From Jacaranda mimosifolia (lineage: Eukaryota > Streptophyta > Magnoliopsida > Lamiales > Bignoniaceae): DNA of 64,000 nucleotides. The position numbers were made by a program, and so were the translations under genes. The notes below the pieces were generated by a model. That model was not told the DNA's origin. It saw only the letters and a program-made list of their open reading frames with translations, and made no database searches. Positions 39,556 through 52,063 of this stretch are shown here, one piece after another (positions within the stretch are counted from its first letter, which is position 1; each line of letters begins with the position of its first letter). The stretch is from contig CM032128.1 in NCBI GenBank assembly GCA_018894105.1, positions 26,497,299 to 26,561,298 of the forward strand, in the 5' to 3' direction.

Positions 39556-41690
39556 GATGCAAGCTCTTATTTTCATGTGGAGAGACAAGGCTATAGCTTG
39601 GAATATGCTAGGTATCGGTTGTCTTAATATGATGTTATAAGCTAATGGTAAGTTAACTACTAGGAATGTAAACATCTTATTCTTTGGCATATCCTTTCTT
39701 CTACGGATAACGAGAAGGCGACCTATCCTAAGGGTCATATAGAGTCTTCCATATATCCATATAACATGGTTTCAATAGGTCATAGTTGCATATCAACTAG
39801 GTCCATCTGCTTAAACATATGTACGTATATAACACATATGTACTTATACAACATCACTGAAGCTTCCATTATCAATCAAGATATGTGCCACATCATAGTT
39901 TGCTATCGTAGTGTAAATACTAAAGCATCGTAATGGTGAGCATACATGCCATCCAAGTTGGCATGTTTGAACTATATTACAGGGATGTTCCGATGGGTAG
40001 CCACCATATTTACCTCTTTCTTTCAAGCATAAACAGAGAAACAACCATTATAATTCAAAGCTACCATCCTAGCATGGGCTTGGCATGCTTGCCATGAGTC
40101 TCTATTAGTAAGCACTCCTACAATCATTTATACGACATTTCTTGGTGGTTAACCATGTTCTCCAAGATAACTTCTTTGAGCATTATTAACTTGTATAGGC
40201 TAGGGATTACCGATTTGAGGCATCTGCGAAAGATGTCCATCTAGATGGCCTCCAGGGAAACTTATTGGCTGTGAGGTTAGGAACGATGGTCCCGAACTCC
40301 AATGCATGAACTCCCCTAGATAACTTAACTGCACTAGTTTTTCCATCTCATCCCAAATGTGCTTAGATCATCAGTGAAACATCTGATTCATTGTGAAACT
40401 GACAATATTTTTTGAAGGCAGATGTGTAGAGGCCTCATGTGCTTTTCTTGGCCACCTCAGGAAGTTAGAATTCTCAATATAAAAGGGTATACTGGTAAAC
40501 TCCAGCTCTAGGGGTGGCTCATTCTCCTCATTTTCTGTTTCTTAACTACTCTCATTAGATCTTCCCTATTGTCTTTATCTTTTTTCTTAAGTATATATAA
40601 TCTCCTTCTTCATTTTTCTAGCCTCATCCAAGTCAATATATTTCTTTGCCTAAGATAGCAGAGTGTCAAAGTTGGGGGCCAACTTCTTGGCCAATAATTA
40701 AACGAACTCTCTGACTTTCAATCATTGGGTAAAAACACTAAAAGCTACCATGAACTTATGTATGAAAGCTCAAAGGGATTCCCTTCTTCCTCCTTTAAAC
40801 TGAAGAGATTAAATGACATATTTCTATGATGTTTGCTACTACTGAACTGGTGAAGAAATGGCAAACTAAGCTCTTCGAAAGAGTTTATGGGAGCACGTAG
40901 AAGTTGGTCAAACCACCTCTAAGTAGACCTTATCAATATGGTCAAGAAGACCTTATACTTAACACCATCAGTGTACTTGTGTAGAAGTGTGGAGCTCTCA
41001 AATTTTGCCAAATGCTTAGATGGGCCAGTTTTACCATTATATTTAGGGATGCTCAAGGTCCTGAAATTGGCATGCAACTCATCTACCATAATTTGCAAAC
41101 TAAAAGGGATGTTCATTTGTTGTTCGAGCGAAGTTATCCCTACCAATCTTATCCTCACTTCTACCAGCTAAGATCTCAACTCTCAGACTTCTCAAGAGAC
41201 AAAAGAGCCTCCTAAGAAGAAGGTGTAGTTTGTTCTTCTTGTACTCTCCTGTCACCTCTGGATTTAGAGGGTGTAGATTAGGTTGATTTTGACAATGACT
41301 CTTCAGAACTTAACTCATTCTCTCATGGGCAATTCTATGTGGGTGATGTTCAGGGAGAGCTGCCCTAAATCCAGTGATTACCATCTTGGAAACTTGATTA
41401 AAAGTGATCAAACTCTTCTCGATGTGCTGAGTTAACTTGCTCCACTAGCTCTGGATCTTGGGAAAGTGGTTCGTTATCGCCTTGGCTAGCTATCTTCTTC
41501 TACCTTATCCTCGTGCCTTAGTCTTTAATTGGTCCTAGCAATGTTAACCTCTCTAATTTTATAATTCTTAAAAAAGATATTAGAAATATGCCACTGGGTA
41601 CATAGCTCGACCTCCTCTCTATACTTCTTAGACAAGTTCTTAATAATTTGATTTCCATAATTACATTCCTTAATATTCATTATTGTTGAA
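39556..41690 (-). pseudogene. Tat-type gypsy gag-protease, minus-strand fragment
   Basis: On the minus strand the gag core near 41100-40920 reads FRTLSIPKYNGKTGPSKHLAKFE and LLHKYTDGVKYKVFL (here quoted in pieces), typical of Tat gag. Following it, 40900-40700 has W...LPP-like capsid remnants, and 39900-39844 reads YDVAHILIDNGSFSDV at the protease site, where the motif D-S-G is D-N-G. The segment 39700-39560 reads FTFLVVNLPLAYNIILRQP, the conserved post-protease block. Many stops are present. It meets the plus-strand fragment head-on near 39555. Confidence 0.7.
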
Positions 41691-42172
41691 TGAGAGTATG
41701 CTCCATTACCTCATGTAATGCTAATTAATCATAATATTTTGTCTTCCTTCCAACTTTTTAGGAGCAATGCCCATTTTAGGTCATCAATGCAACAACCGCT
41801 ATATTAATAGTAATAATAATTATTTTCTCCAAGTCACGGCGAACTTGACAGAGGGTGAATTTAAGGGTTTATTATTATCTGTCACATCACAACTTGATGT
41901 ATTTTAGCTGGTTATATTGTAACTTGATATTATTTACCACATTCCATATCAATAATAGTTTGGTATTACATATGATTTTATTCTGAAATGAAATCTTTAT
42001 CATTTTTAAGACCTATATAAACAAAAAACTCAATCAATAAATTGGATAATAATAAACAAAAATGAGGCCCATAGCAATTTTTTTATAGCGACTTATATGC
42101 GAACCTATCATACCAAAAGCAATAAAAGTCAACAGCAAACGAAAATGAGAAGAGCAATAAGCAATACAACTT
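41691..42172. other. AT-rich intergenic sequence
   Basis: Nothing recognisable between the gypsy fragment and the first copy of the segmental duplication. Confidence 0.5.
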
Positions 42173-42762
42173 GGCAATGAATTTGAACTAAATTGAAAAA
42201 AAAAATGGAACACTTAAGTAAGTGATAGAGTATTTACTTTAACGATATATTACTGTGATTATGACATGAATATATTTATTTCTATATACGAAAAATTGAT
42301 ATGGACTTTTGTCCTTTTCACCTCATTGCTTGTACGTCATCATTAGAAATGTCTATATCTTGAAAATCATTAACTGTATGATGAGTGTGGCAAATGCACT
42401 CTAATAAATCTATGTCGCAAATCTATTACTATTTGGCAATATAATATACATATACATAATTGAATGTTGGCTTACTGGTATAATGAAACAATTTTTCTTG
42501 TGATTGCTAGTGACAAAATACTCAATTAATATACAGTTTAATTGCATTAAAATGAAACTAATTTCCAATCTAATATTTTATTTTGCTTTTTATTTTAAAA
42601 AGGAAGCAACAAAGGAACAAGGATTTCATAAAGGCATGGTACTGTGGTCGCTAGTTATTAGGATTTAAACACAACTTAGCAATACCATATTAGAAATTAG
42701 AATAAAAATTCACATGATTCATTCATTAGGCTAAGTCTTTGAGAGAGTATGAGTGAATTTTA

Positions 42763-42794
<32 letters not shown>

Positions 42795-44270
42795 TATGTA
42801 GAGAAAGAGAGTACAAAAATAATTGCCCATATATATAATTTTAATTTCAAAAATAAACTATAAATACTGCACTGTACCATAGGAAGCGAAGCCCTCCGCA
42901 AGATCAGGTTACCCCTAGCTAATAAAATATTTGAAAAAATAAAAATAAAAAACTTTTAATTTTAGACCTTATTAACTTTGAGACATACTTAGTTTTACAA
43001 CTAATTTATTTATTTAAGTTGAAAGAGATGTGTTATTGGCGATGCATTTTGGTTGATATAGACATTGATTGGTGGAGAGCCACCTTGATTGACTGCCATT
43101 TGTCTTGTTTTATAATTTAGAAGCATATAGTATTTGCTTTTATTTATTATATGACGATGCTTTCAACAAAAATCATTGCCTTTATTGTTGAATTTTTGCC
43201 AAGGTGTTGATAGTCTTTTTCGACCATTTTCGGGAGCTACTCATATTCTATTCTATCTTCAACATCCTACATGGCTAGTTGGCTACATCTGATCCCATGT
43301 GTTGGCCGTTGGGATGCTTTGGCAATGTTTGGTTGACAAATTCTAATTCAAAAATACAAAAATAAACTTGCAACTATTTAATTTCACACTGCTTTCAAAT
43401 TCAAATTTATTCTCTAAATATCTTATTCTTTTGTAATAATGCTTTTTCTTTTTAAATTGTTTCTCGTTCTGCATAATTACTTTCCTTACAAACTGGACAT
43501 TATCTCTCACTTTCTTTTCGATATAGAATATGAATATATACTAGCTATGCCAATATATGAAAGTCATTTAAAATAATATGTAAATAAAATAAAACAAAAA
43601 TATTTTACAGATGAGCATAATTTTTATGAAGATTCCTATTTAAAATTTAAAGATATAGTTTATAGATCTAATATCAAATGATTTATACAAATATTAAAAA
43701 TTGAGCCTAAAATAATTTTCCACATTGTTTAAGATAGCATCATTGTTAAACAAGTAATTAATTTTAAAAGTGCAGTAAGTAGCAAAATTTTAAAGGGTTT
43801 TGCCAAATAATAATCAATATTAAATAAAAGTACTTCTTTCCCCTCTCTTTTGAAAAAGAGGATCATTGTCAATTACTTTCCCAAACTATCCCTATAAAAA
43901 TCTATTTGTAGGTTTAAAAATTTACTATCAAACTATCCATTTCTTATATATATATATATATATATATATTGATTACATAAAGTTTAGGTGGATTTGGTGC
44001 CAATCACAGCCAAGATCAGGACATGCTTTTAGGTCTTAAAAATACTTGTAGGGGTATTTGCAAATTGCTTGCTCATGGAGTTCTCACGTTGACAGAGGGA
44101 GTCGAATACGTGACATTTTTTATGCTCATGCTCACTTCTTATATATATATATATATATAAGTATCATTATCATAGTATTCTATAATATAAACCCTAACAT
44201 ATTTAGCACAAGAGAATATTAACTAATATTTACTAATTTAACTGAGTTATATTTAATATTAAGAAATTAT
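42173..44270. repeat. Segmental duplication, copy 1
   Basis: Shares an ordered series of homologous blocks with 48502-52450: TATGATGAGTGT near 42380, GAGCCACCTTGATTGACT near 43077, ATCCCATGTGTTG near 43292, GAAAGTCA near 43559, CCTAAAATAA near 43707 and GTATTCTATAATAT near 44175. The blocks are diverged but collinear. (TA)n tracts at 42764-42786 and 43948-43970. No coding potential. Weak similarity may continue to about 44850. Confidence 0.7.
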
Positions 44271-45788
44271 TAGGGAGAGGAATATTTACAATTAGCATCA
44301 ACATATATAATATGTCATACTTTAAGAAACGTGTATATACAAAAAATCATGATAATATAATTATACAACTAGTTTCTACTTACTCATTATTTTCTGTGTG
44401 TGAGTAAGATTTGAGATAGTAAGTGAAATTTTTAGAAAATCAACAATATTTTAAATTATAATATGATTATGTGATGTGATCTCTTAACATAATGAAAAAG
44501 AACCTTACATCCTATCATCTTAAGTGGTAAATAAATGGGCCATCAAACACTTTGGTAGGAAACACTTGTATAGAAAACAAAAAAATAAAATAGCGATATC
44601 AGCCAAAAGGTGAAAAGTTTTGAGGCTGGGAGGGGAGGCGAGGGGAGGGGTGGGGGTGGGGTGGGGTGGGGGTGGGGTGGGGAAAATTCCTTTTCCTTCT
44701 CTTTTTTACTACTCGGCATAGCATGTTATTTCTTCGTGCATAAATTTAATTTATCAAATGTTATTTATATTAATAAATAATAAAATACTTAATTTTTTAA
44801 TAACATAATTTTAATAATAATATACTAAATAACATGCAATGTTAATTATCGATTAATATAACTCATATATACTAAATAATTCCTACATCAAACATTAAAA
44901 AATATATATAGCTACTACACCTTCCATTAAAAAAGGCCTCTTATACGTATATTCAGAGCTAGTATATATATATATAAACTCATAAATAAAACTTTCATAT
45001 ATTTACATTATATATATATATATATGAAAGGTACATTTATAATTGCATATATAATGTAAATATATGGATACGCGTACACACACCGAGGGTTCGAACCCCA
45101 AACTTCATACACACAAGTATCAGGACAATGCTATTGAGTCAACTTACCACCTGATGAGGATGAAAGGGTAATTATTGAAAGTATTAAAGAATGATTCGAA
45201 TTAGAGAGGACAAGCATCATCAGAATCCAAAAAAAAAAAAAAGAGGGAGGGGATGGATTTTGACAATAGGTTAGAATAGATATAGCAAAGAAAAAGTAAG
45301 CAATGAAGTTATGAGCATGCTTATACATATAAAGTGATATAATAAGTGCTAAAAGTACAAGAGTTGTAGGTTAAACAAATACATTCGTAAAACTCAAAAT
45401 CTATTCATAATTCTTAAGAAAAAAATAACATATATATTAAAAGTATGCATAAGAAAAATAAAATTGATACATTTGGAGCATTTCATATTTATAGGTGAAA
45501 AGAACTATAGGAAACTGTCACGTTGATATACATGTACCAACTGGTTCAAACATTAATATGAAAAATAGATCTTAATAAAATTAACATTAAAGGTTTCTTA
45601 TAAATAATTAATGTCCGATTGTCCAAGATATTGAGAACTTGATGTGTTTTTTGACGAAGATTGCGTCCAGCATCGAGGAGGATGAAAAAAATGTAGAGAT
45701 CCACTTGTTATTTTGACATGCTTTGAGTAGCTTAAAATGTTCAAAGGATTGTCCAAAAGTTATTGCAAGTGTTATATTATCTAATACA
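44271..45788. other. AT-rich intergenic sequence with G-rich tract and hairpin
   Basis: Contains a G-rich tract at about 44627-44682 with many runs of three or more G, able in principle to form G-quadruplexes. A 20-bp perfect inverted repeat (44996-45015 with 45047-45066, 31-nt loop) lies further on. A tRNA B-box-like GGTTCGAACCCC at about 45089 has no tRNA around it. No gene recognised. Confidence 0.6.
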
Positions 45789-46979
45789 TGTTAAATTGCA
45801 TTTTTATCTTTTTATTCGTATAATTTTCCCTTGTGATTAATAGTAAAAATGCTTAATTATTGGGTTTTAACTTTCTTTTTATGTTTTGTGAAGTAAATTG
45901 AAAATTCAAGTTAAATGCAGTTGGAAATCGAGTTTTTGACGTGCTTGGAGCAAAAATCGCACTCCCGAGGAGACGAGAAATGGAAGAAGGAAATAATTCG
46001 AGTACGAACACATTTTTGCAGTTGTAAATTCCTGAAATATTTTTATTTTTATTTTTTTAATTAGGATAATTTTAGTTTTCCTATTCTGGTAAGACTCTTA
46101 TTAGTTTCCCAATTGCATTAGGAGTAGTAGGCTATTTATAGGGAACTAGGTTTCTTTCATAGGGTAGTTTTTCATTCTTTTGTTTAGTATATTTTTAGTT
46201 TCCTACGTTTTCTTCTTCCCATGAGTTGCTAAACTCTTCTTCTAGCCTAAGGAATTATCAAAGTTTTGGTTTTTCAGTAATTTATTTAATTTATTTTCCT
46301 TATTCCTTGAGTATTTATTTATCTTCCGTTTTCATTACGATTATTCAAGTTCATTGAATTTATGGTCCAAATTTGATAGCTTAAAATAATTGTCTTGTCA
46401 ATTAGAATATTAAATCCGTAATGGTTTACTTGTTCTAATATTTCTGGCAAATAACATGGTTATGTATGGTGACCACATGCGTGATTTATATTATGTGGAT
46501 AAATAATCTAGTCTAAATGAACCTTGCTTGTGTGTGTTTGTTGGCTTGGGCTGAATCTCTCTAGTTTTTAATGCTGTTGATAAATTAAATCCTATGAGCA
46601 CTTCTTTAGGGTTGTTTATTGACAAGGGAAATAACTAACGAGCTTTTCTTAGTTATCGAAATAGTAAGGATAGATTGGTTATTAGGGCGTCCGAGTAACT
46701 ATAACCAGTCTATTCAAGAAAAAAGGAATTAATCTTTGCATCAATGATCAGATATGTGAACCATTCTTATTGATTCTTTATTTTTATTTGTGATTTATTT
46801 ACCTTTAAAATTCTAGTCTTTCGTTTCATAAAAATCCCCCCCTTTCTATTTTATTTTATTTAGTAAACTTGAAGGAAACAAAATTTACCAGTCTTTGTGG
46901 AATACGACCATACTCATCACTGATTAAAAATCATATATTTAGAGTAGAAAATTATTTTTGTTGGATTTGACACCCATCA
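45789..46979 (+). mobile_element. Solo LTR of a Ty3/gypsy element
   Basis: 1191 bp from TGTTAAATTGC to GACACCCATCA, bordered by a perfect 5-bp target duplication ATACA (45784-45788 and 46980-46984). The 3' end (GTGGAATACGACC...TTTAGAGTAG...TTGGATTTGACACCC) is the typical end of plant Athila/Tat-type LTRs. A TATA-like CTATTTATAG lies at 46132-46141. No internal region remains, so it is a recombination product. The subfamily is inference. Confidence 0.88.
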
Positions 46980-46984
46980 ATACA

Positions 46985-48116
46985 CTTTTGATTGTATGAA
47001 ATTAAATAATCCATTTTCTTTAAAAAAATAAATTGATAAATAGGGGTCAAGACTTTATCCAGTATAAATTTGGTGTATTTTATACTTAAAGGTAAAAGGA
47101 AAATATGAGAAACCGACCATGTACACAACATATTAAAAAAAAAAAGAAGAAAGAAAAAAAAGGAGGATTGTTCTATTTTCATCATAAAATGAAGCAGAAT
47201 ATTGGATTATTTGACGGCATTATTTTCTCTTCTAACTGAGACCACCCGCAACGTGAAGATGGGGTTCGAAGAGCTTGGGGGATTTTGGCATCTAAATTCC
47301 TTTTTAATGAATCAAACTCATTTTCTAAAATTGCTAATCAACTAATTAACACATATTCAAACTATGTGTTAAGGCTCTCGGCCTTGTTCAACTCTTGTTG
47401 AGGCTCTCAATCTTGCCCAGTTCTTATTTCATTAAATACTATTTTATTTAGGGATAAGATCTCTTTGAGTCTCAACTCTCAAACTTTGTGATTTATACAC
47501 GTAATTGACGGGCATACATCAAAAAATCAACCTTTGAAAGCTCTTATTAATGAAGTAACAAACGAAAATATAAAAAAAATTATGGACCTGCTAAAAAAGG
47601 AAGAAAAATAATGCAAAATAAGACCCCCCTCCCCCCCCCCCCCACCAAAAAAAAAAACAACAAATTTTTATGCCTAGCGAAATAACATAAGAAACAATAA
47701 GAAAGTCAAAATTAATATATGAGGTTGAGGTCTATAAGTGGCAGAGAAAACAGTTAATGCGAATCATATTAAACTACTTAATTAGCTAGTAAAATTTTAA
47801 GAATAATGGAGGAGATAGATTGATATTTGATTGTGGTTATAGGAAACTAGAATAATAGACAAATATATAGTTAATTTGCTTGATAATTATCTTATCATAT
47901 GTGGTTTTGTTAAAGACTATATATGGATAGAATATGAGAATCTATTATTTATTGTACTGAGTTAAAAAATAAAAATTTAATTATAATGACTTTTTAACTA
48001 ATATTAAATAAAAACTATACCACACATCATTTATATTTATTAAAAATCTTACATTCAAAGGCTTTTCATAAATAAATTAAAAGGTCAACTTTTAGAAATC
48101 TTTCAAAAAAATTAAC
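46985..48116. other. AT-rich intergenic sequence
   Basis: Contains an interrupted poly-C / poly-A tract at 47624-47657. No gene or further element recognised. Confidence 0.5.
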
Positions 48117-48234
48117 TATCAAACAATGGACATTGGCCTAATTCACCCTAAAAACTAGATTAAAAGTTGAAAATTGTCCAAGGTCATATAAGGAGATCAT
48201 TACACAGATATTTAATTAATGTGAGAATCTAACA
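48117..48234 (-). mobile_element. Solo LTR of a TRIM element
   Basis: 118 bp, homologous to and exactly as long as the LTRs of the TRIM at 49394-49768. Shared blocks include GGCCTAA, TTGTCCAAGGTCATAT (cf. TTGTCCAAAATCATAT) and GATCATTA, and it ends ATCTAACA. Flanking 5-mers TTAAC and TTAAT match at 4 of 5 positions. Confidence 0.75.
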
Positions 48235-49129
48235 TTAATTTTCACTATATATTGACTCATGAGATATAATAAAGAACAGTAAAAATAGCATAAAGTTTGT
48301 AATTCTCATAATAATTTTAGTATTTTATTGGGCGGCATGCATTTAATTTGGCAAACACATGTTTGATGAGTTACATCTAACTGGAACTTTAGATCATATT
48401 TGCCAAGTTACAATGAAGAGTGAACAAAAAACAAGTATTAAATACTGAACTCATATAATTTTAAATCTCAATGAAGCTAAAAAATATTCAATAGAACTTA
48501 AGCAGTGAATTTTGAACCAATAAAAAAAACAAACAAACAAACACTTAAGCGACAAAGTATTTACATATTACGGGATATTAGTGTGGTTATAATATGATTA
48601 TATATTTGTACGGACATATATGAAAATTTGAGCTCCATTTTATCGTTTTCAATACTCTATTGCTACATGATTACTGAAAATGTCTGTATCTTAAATAATC
48701 ATTAATTGTATGATGAGTGTAACATATATATGCACCTCAATGCATATCGTAAATCAATTAATGTTGTAATTCAATTTAAATTTGTTGGTTTAATAAAATA
48801 GTTAACCCTGATTTACGATATGCGTTTAATTGGCTTAGAATGGAATTAATTTCTAATCCAATTTTTTTTATATTTTTCTTTTTTTTTTTTCAAGAAAAAA
48901 GCAACAAAGAAACAAGAACTTTAGTCTTTATGAAGACAAAAAGAAAAAGTATCTAGATTATATATTTAGTTAAATGGGATGTGTTATTGGCCATGCATTT
49001 TTGCTTTATGTTGACACTAATTGGTGCAGAGCCACCTTGATTGACTACCATTTGTCATGTTATAAAATTTAGAAGGGCAGTGTTTGCTTTTTCATGATAC
49101 TTCCGATAAAAAATCATTGCCTTTTTTAG

Positions 49130-49365
49130 GCTCCACTACACTTCCCGGGCAGCGGGAGGTCCATTTCGAATTGATTATGACTTCATTTCTTTGGGCTTTT
49201 GGGAGATCGTCCCTCTAAGTGACAGGGAAGAACCCTTTCGAGAGGTTTAAGGCTGGAAAAAGGAGTGTAAAAGGATAATATTGGAAGGAACTTCGCCTAA
49301 TTACAGGAAGGCGGTAAAAAAACCAGCCAATGGACGAAAGGAATTATTACAAGAAAAAGAAATAT
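49130..49365. other. Composition island, possibly organelle-derived
   Basis: About 235 bp with much higher GC content than its surroundings (TTCCCGGGCAGCGGGAGG, GATCGTCCCTCTAAG, CCCTTTCGAGAGG). The texture resembles plant mitochondrial intergenic DNA. It is absent from duplication copy 1. No gene was recognised, so origin is a guess. Confidence 0.3.
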
Positions 49366-49393
49366 AAAATATTAGATGGCAATGCAAAGTTGT

Positions 49394-49768
49394 TATTGAG
49401 AAATGAACATTTGGCCTAACTCACTCCAACAGTTAAATTAGGATGTGAGAATTGCCCAAAATCATATACAAAGACAACTGTTCATTTATTTCACCGATGT
49501 GGGACCTAACACACCCGACGTATGCCCAGGAATAAACATTTGGATGTGCCCAGGAATAAACATTTGGAGGCTGGAACGTGGAATAACTTAAAATAGGTGG
49601 CCTAATAATACTAGGTAGCTCAACATCGGGAATGGATGACTCTAATACCATATTGAAGAATGGACTTTGGGCCTAACTTATCCTACAAGCTAGCTCAAGA
49701 TGTAAAGATTGTCCAAAATCATATATAAAGACCATTATTTATTTGTTTCACCAATGTGGGATCTAACA
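49394..49768 (-). mobile_element. TRIM (terminal-repeat retrotransposon in miniature)
   Basis: 375 bp with two 118-bp LTRs (49394-49511 and 49651-49768) around a 139-bp interior that encodes nothing. On the minus strand the primer-binding site TGGTATTAGAGTC directly follows the right-hand LTR, so the element is oriented minus. The LTRs begin, on the minus strand, TGTTAG. Flanking 5-mers GTTGT and ATTGT match at 4 of 5 positions. A 24-bp motif (GCCCAGGAATAAACATTTGG) is duplicated in the interior near 49525-49568. Confidence 0.85.
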
Positions 49769-50390
49769 ATTGTCACTAATTATATATTAAGTAACAAAAA
49801 ATTATAATAATGATTTTTAATTTTAACAAGCTTAACGATAACAAAAATTATTTTTAAATTGTCATTATTGATAATTAATGACACAGGTATAATGATAATC
49901 CTAATCTTTACATCAAACGAGTAAGAAGATTATGATGGTTCCAAACTCCACCCTAATCTCTATATCAGACGAATAAGGAGATTTCACCCAAAAAAATTAG
50001 GGCATTAAATACGATAAATTCATAGCTGATACTAAAAATTCATAGCATGAGCTATGAAATTGATCTAGTTGAACCCAAAATGGATGCTCTCATAGTTAAT
50101 TTTCGCTACGACCAATCTGTAGCTAATAATTATTCTTATATATATATATATATATATATAAAATTTTCATAAATAATGAGAAATTAATTTGTTGTGTTTG
50201 CGATGAATATGATTGAGGGTTATAGCTCATAATTTTTGTTGCTTGTTATTTTAAAACATTATTTTTACCATGAAAAATTTGTAGCTACAATTTATAATTA
50301 TAGCTATGAAATTTATTTCATCTCGTAGCAATATTTTCATTGTGAATGTCTAATTTTTTGGTAGATTATATAGTCTACTATTTATATTCA
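49769..50390. mobile_element. Diverged MITE remnants
   Basis: 49769-49900 resembles the CACTA-like MITE at 26180-26240: AAATTGTCATTATTGATAA followed by GACA..GGTATAATGATAAT, matching about 7 in 10 positions over some 47 bp. From 50020 to 50390 the sequence is rich in CATAGC / GCTATGAAATT motifs in both orientations, with a (TA)n run at 50139-50161, as in decayed foldback MITEs. Ends are not defined. Confidence 0.4.
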
Positions 50391-50993
50391 TTGGCCGCAA
50401 CTAAAAATGATTAATTAATACAGTGTATCAAACATGTCCACAGAAAACTGATACATATCCTCGTACAAAAGAACAAAAGGGTTGGTTTTGTACTTTTGTT
50501 AAGTTGATTCATTTTGAATTTTGGTTTTACAATTATTACATTTTCTTGTTACCTTCTTCCACCATAAAATTTTAATTTAATTATCGAATTGAAGCTGCCC
50601 ACGAGAATACAACAATCTCTGATTATATATGTTGTTGGTGTGGGTAGGTATTATTTTGACCTAAGATTTGCTACATTTGATCCCATGTGTTGAGATACTT
50701 TGGCAATGTTTGGTTCGGTTGCATATTCTGAATCACAAATTCCAATTCCAACAATATAAAAATAAATTTTGCAACTATTTCCCACCTTTTCTTTTTCTTC
50801 TTCTTTCCCTCACACACCAATTTCAAAATTCAAATTTATTCTTTAAATATCTGATTCTTCTAAAAATGATACCATCTTGCTTTTTCCATTCTTTCCCATT
50901 TCTTATAATCACTCACCTCGTCAACCACACATGATTTCTATCTCATTTTTCTTAACATAAAATACTATTACTAGCCCACACTATGCACGAAAG

Positions 50994-52063
50994 TAGACCT
51001 GTAAATGGGTAGGGTATCACCCTACCCACACCCATACCCTAAAATACTCAAACAAAAATACCCAATTTTTACCCAACCCTAAAATACCCAAAAGAATGAG
51101 ACTCTAACCCTACCCTACCCTAACTAACCTAAGACCCATTGGGTCTAGTTTATTGAACTTTTGCTTTTAATGTATACACTAATTTTCTTAATATATACTA
51201 AAAATATTATTTGGCATACGATATTAAAAAATAATTTTTTTTCTATATTTAATTTAATCATTAAATTTAAATTAAGTAATTTTAAACTTTTTGCTAATTA
51301 AATTAACTATTTTATTAATATAATAGTTAAACTTTATTAATATAATTAGCAGTTAAACTTTTTGCTAATTAAAAAACATATAGTTTAAAATTAGTTTTAT
51401 TAAAATAGTTAATAAAAACAGTTTATTAAAAAAGCATACAGTTTGTTAAAAAAATAGCTAATAAAAACAGTTTATTAAAAAAACAGTTTATTAAAAACCA
51501 TAAAGTTTATTAAAAAAAATAGCTAATAAAAACAATTTAAAAGCAAAAAAAAATTCTATATTTAATTTTATCAAACCAGTTAATTTCTATATTAATAAAC
51601 TTTATTCATTAGCAAAATTAATTTTATTAATTATTTTTGTAAAAATATTTATTCCACTATTAATTTTATTAATAAAAAACGTTCAACTGTTGCTATTCCA
51701 ATTTTTTTCAAAAAAAAAATTGCTATCTCAATTTATTAACTTTATTAATTTTATTAATTTAGTTTAATTGTCAATGAAAAATTATTTACTTGTTACCGTT
51801 CATTCACATATTTATAATTTATATATATATAAAGTTTATCATTAATATAAATTTAATTTCGGTATAAATAATTTTTAGTTTCATAAATTAAATTTAAGTA
51901 TAAAGTAACGGGTAAGTTATGGGTACGGGTACATGGGTAATTTATGGGTATAGACCCTACCCATACCCATTACATTATCTTTAATAAGTACGGGCATGGG
52001 TATGGGTATGGGTATAATATTTTGGGTCTGGGTAGGGTATTACCCTACCCATTTACAGGCCTA
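50994..52063. mobile_element. hAT MITE with palindromic ends
   Basis: 1070 bp, flanked by a perfect 8-bp target duplication CACGAAAG (50986-50993 and 52064-52071). Terminal inverted repeats start TAGACCTGTAAATGGGTAGGG and TAGGCCTGTAAATGGGTAGGG and match at about 32 of 35 positions. Each end also carries an internal palindrome GGGTAGGGT..ACCCTACCC. The interior is an AT-rich array of TTTATTAAAAA-type repeats with no coding capacity. An empty site is visible in duplication copy 1 near 43555. Confidence 0.93.
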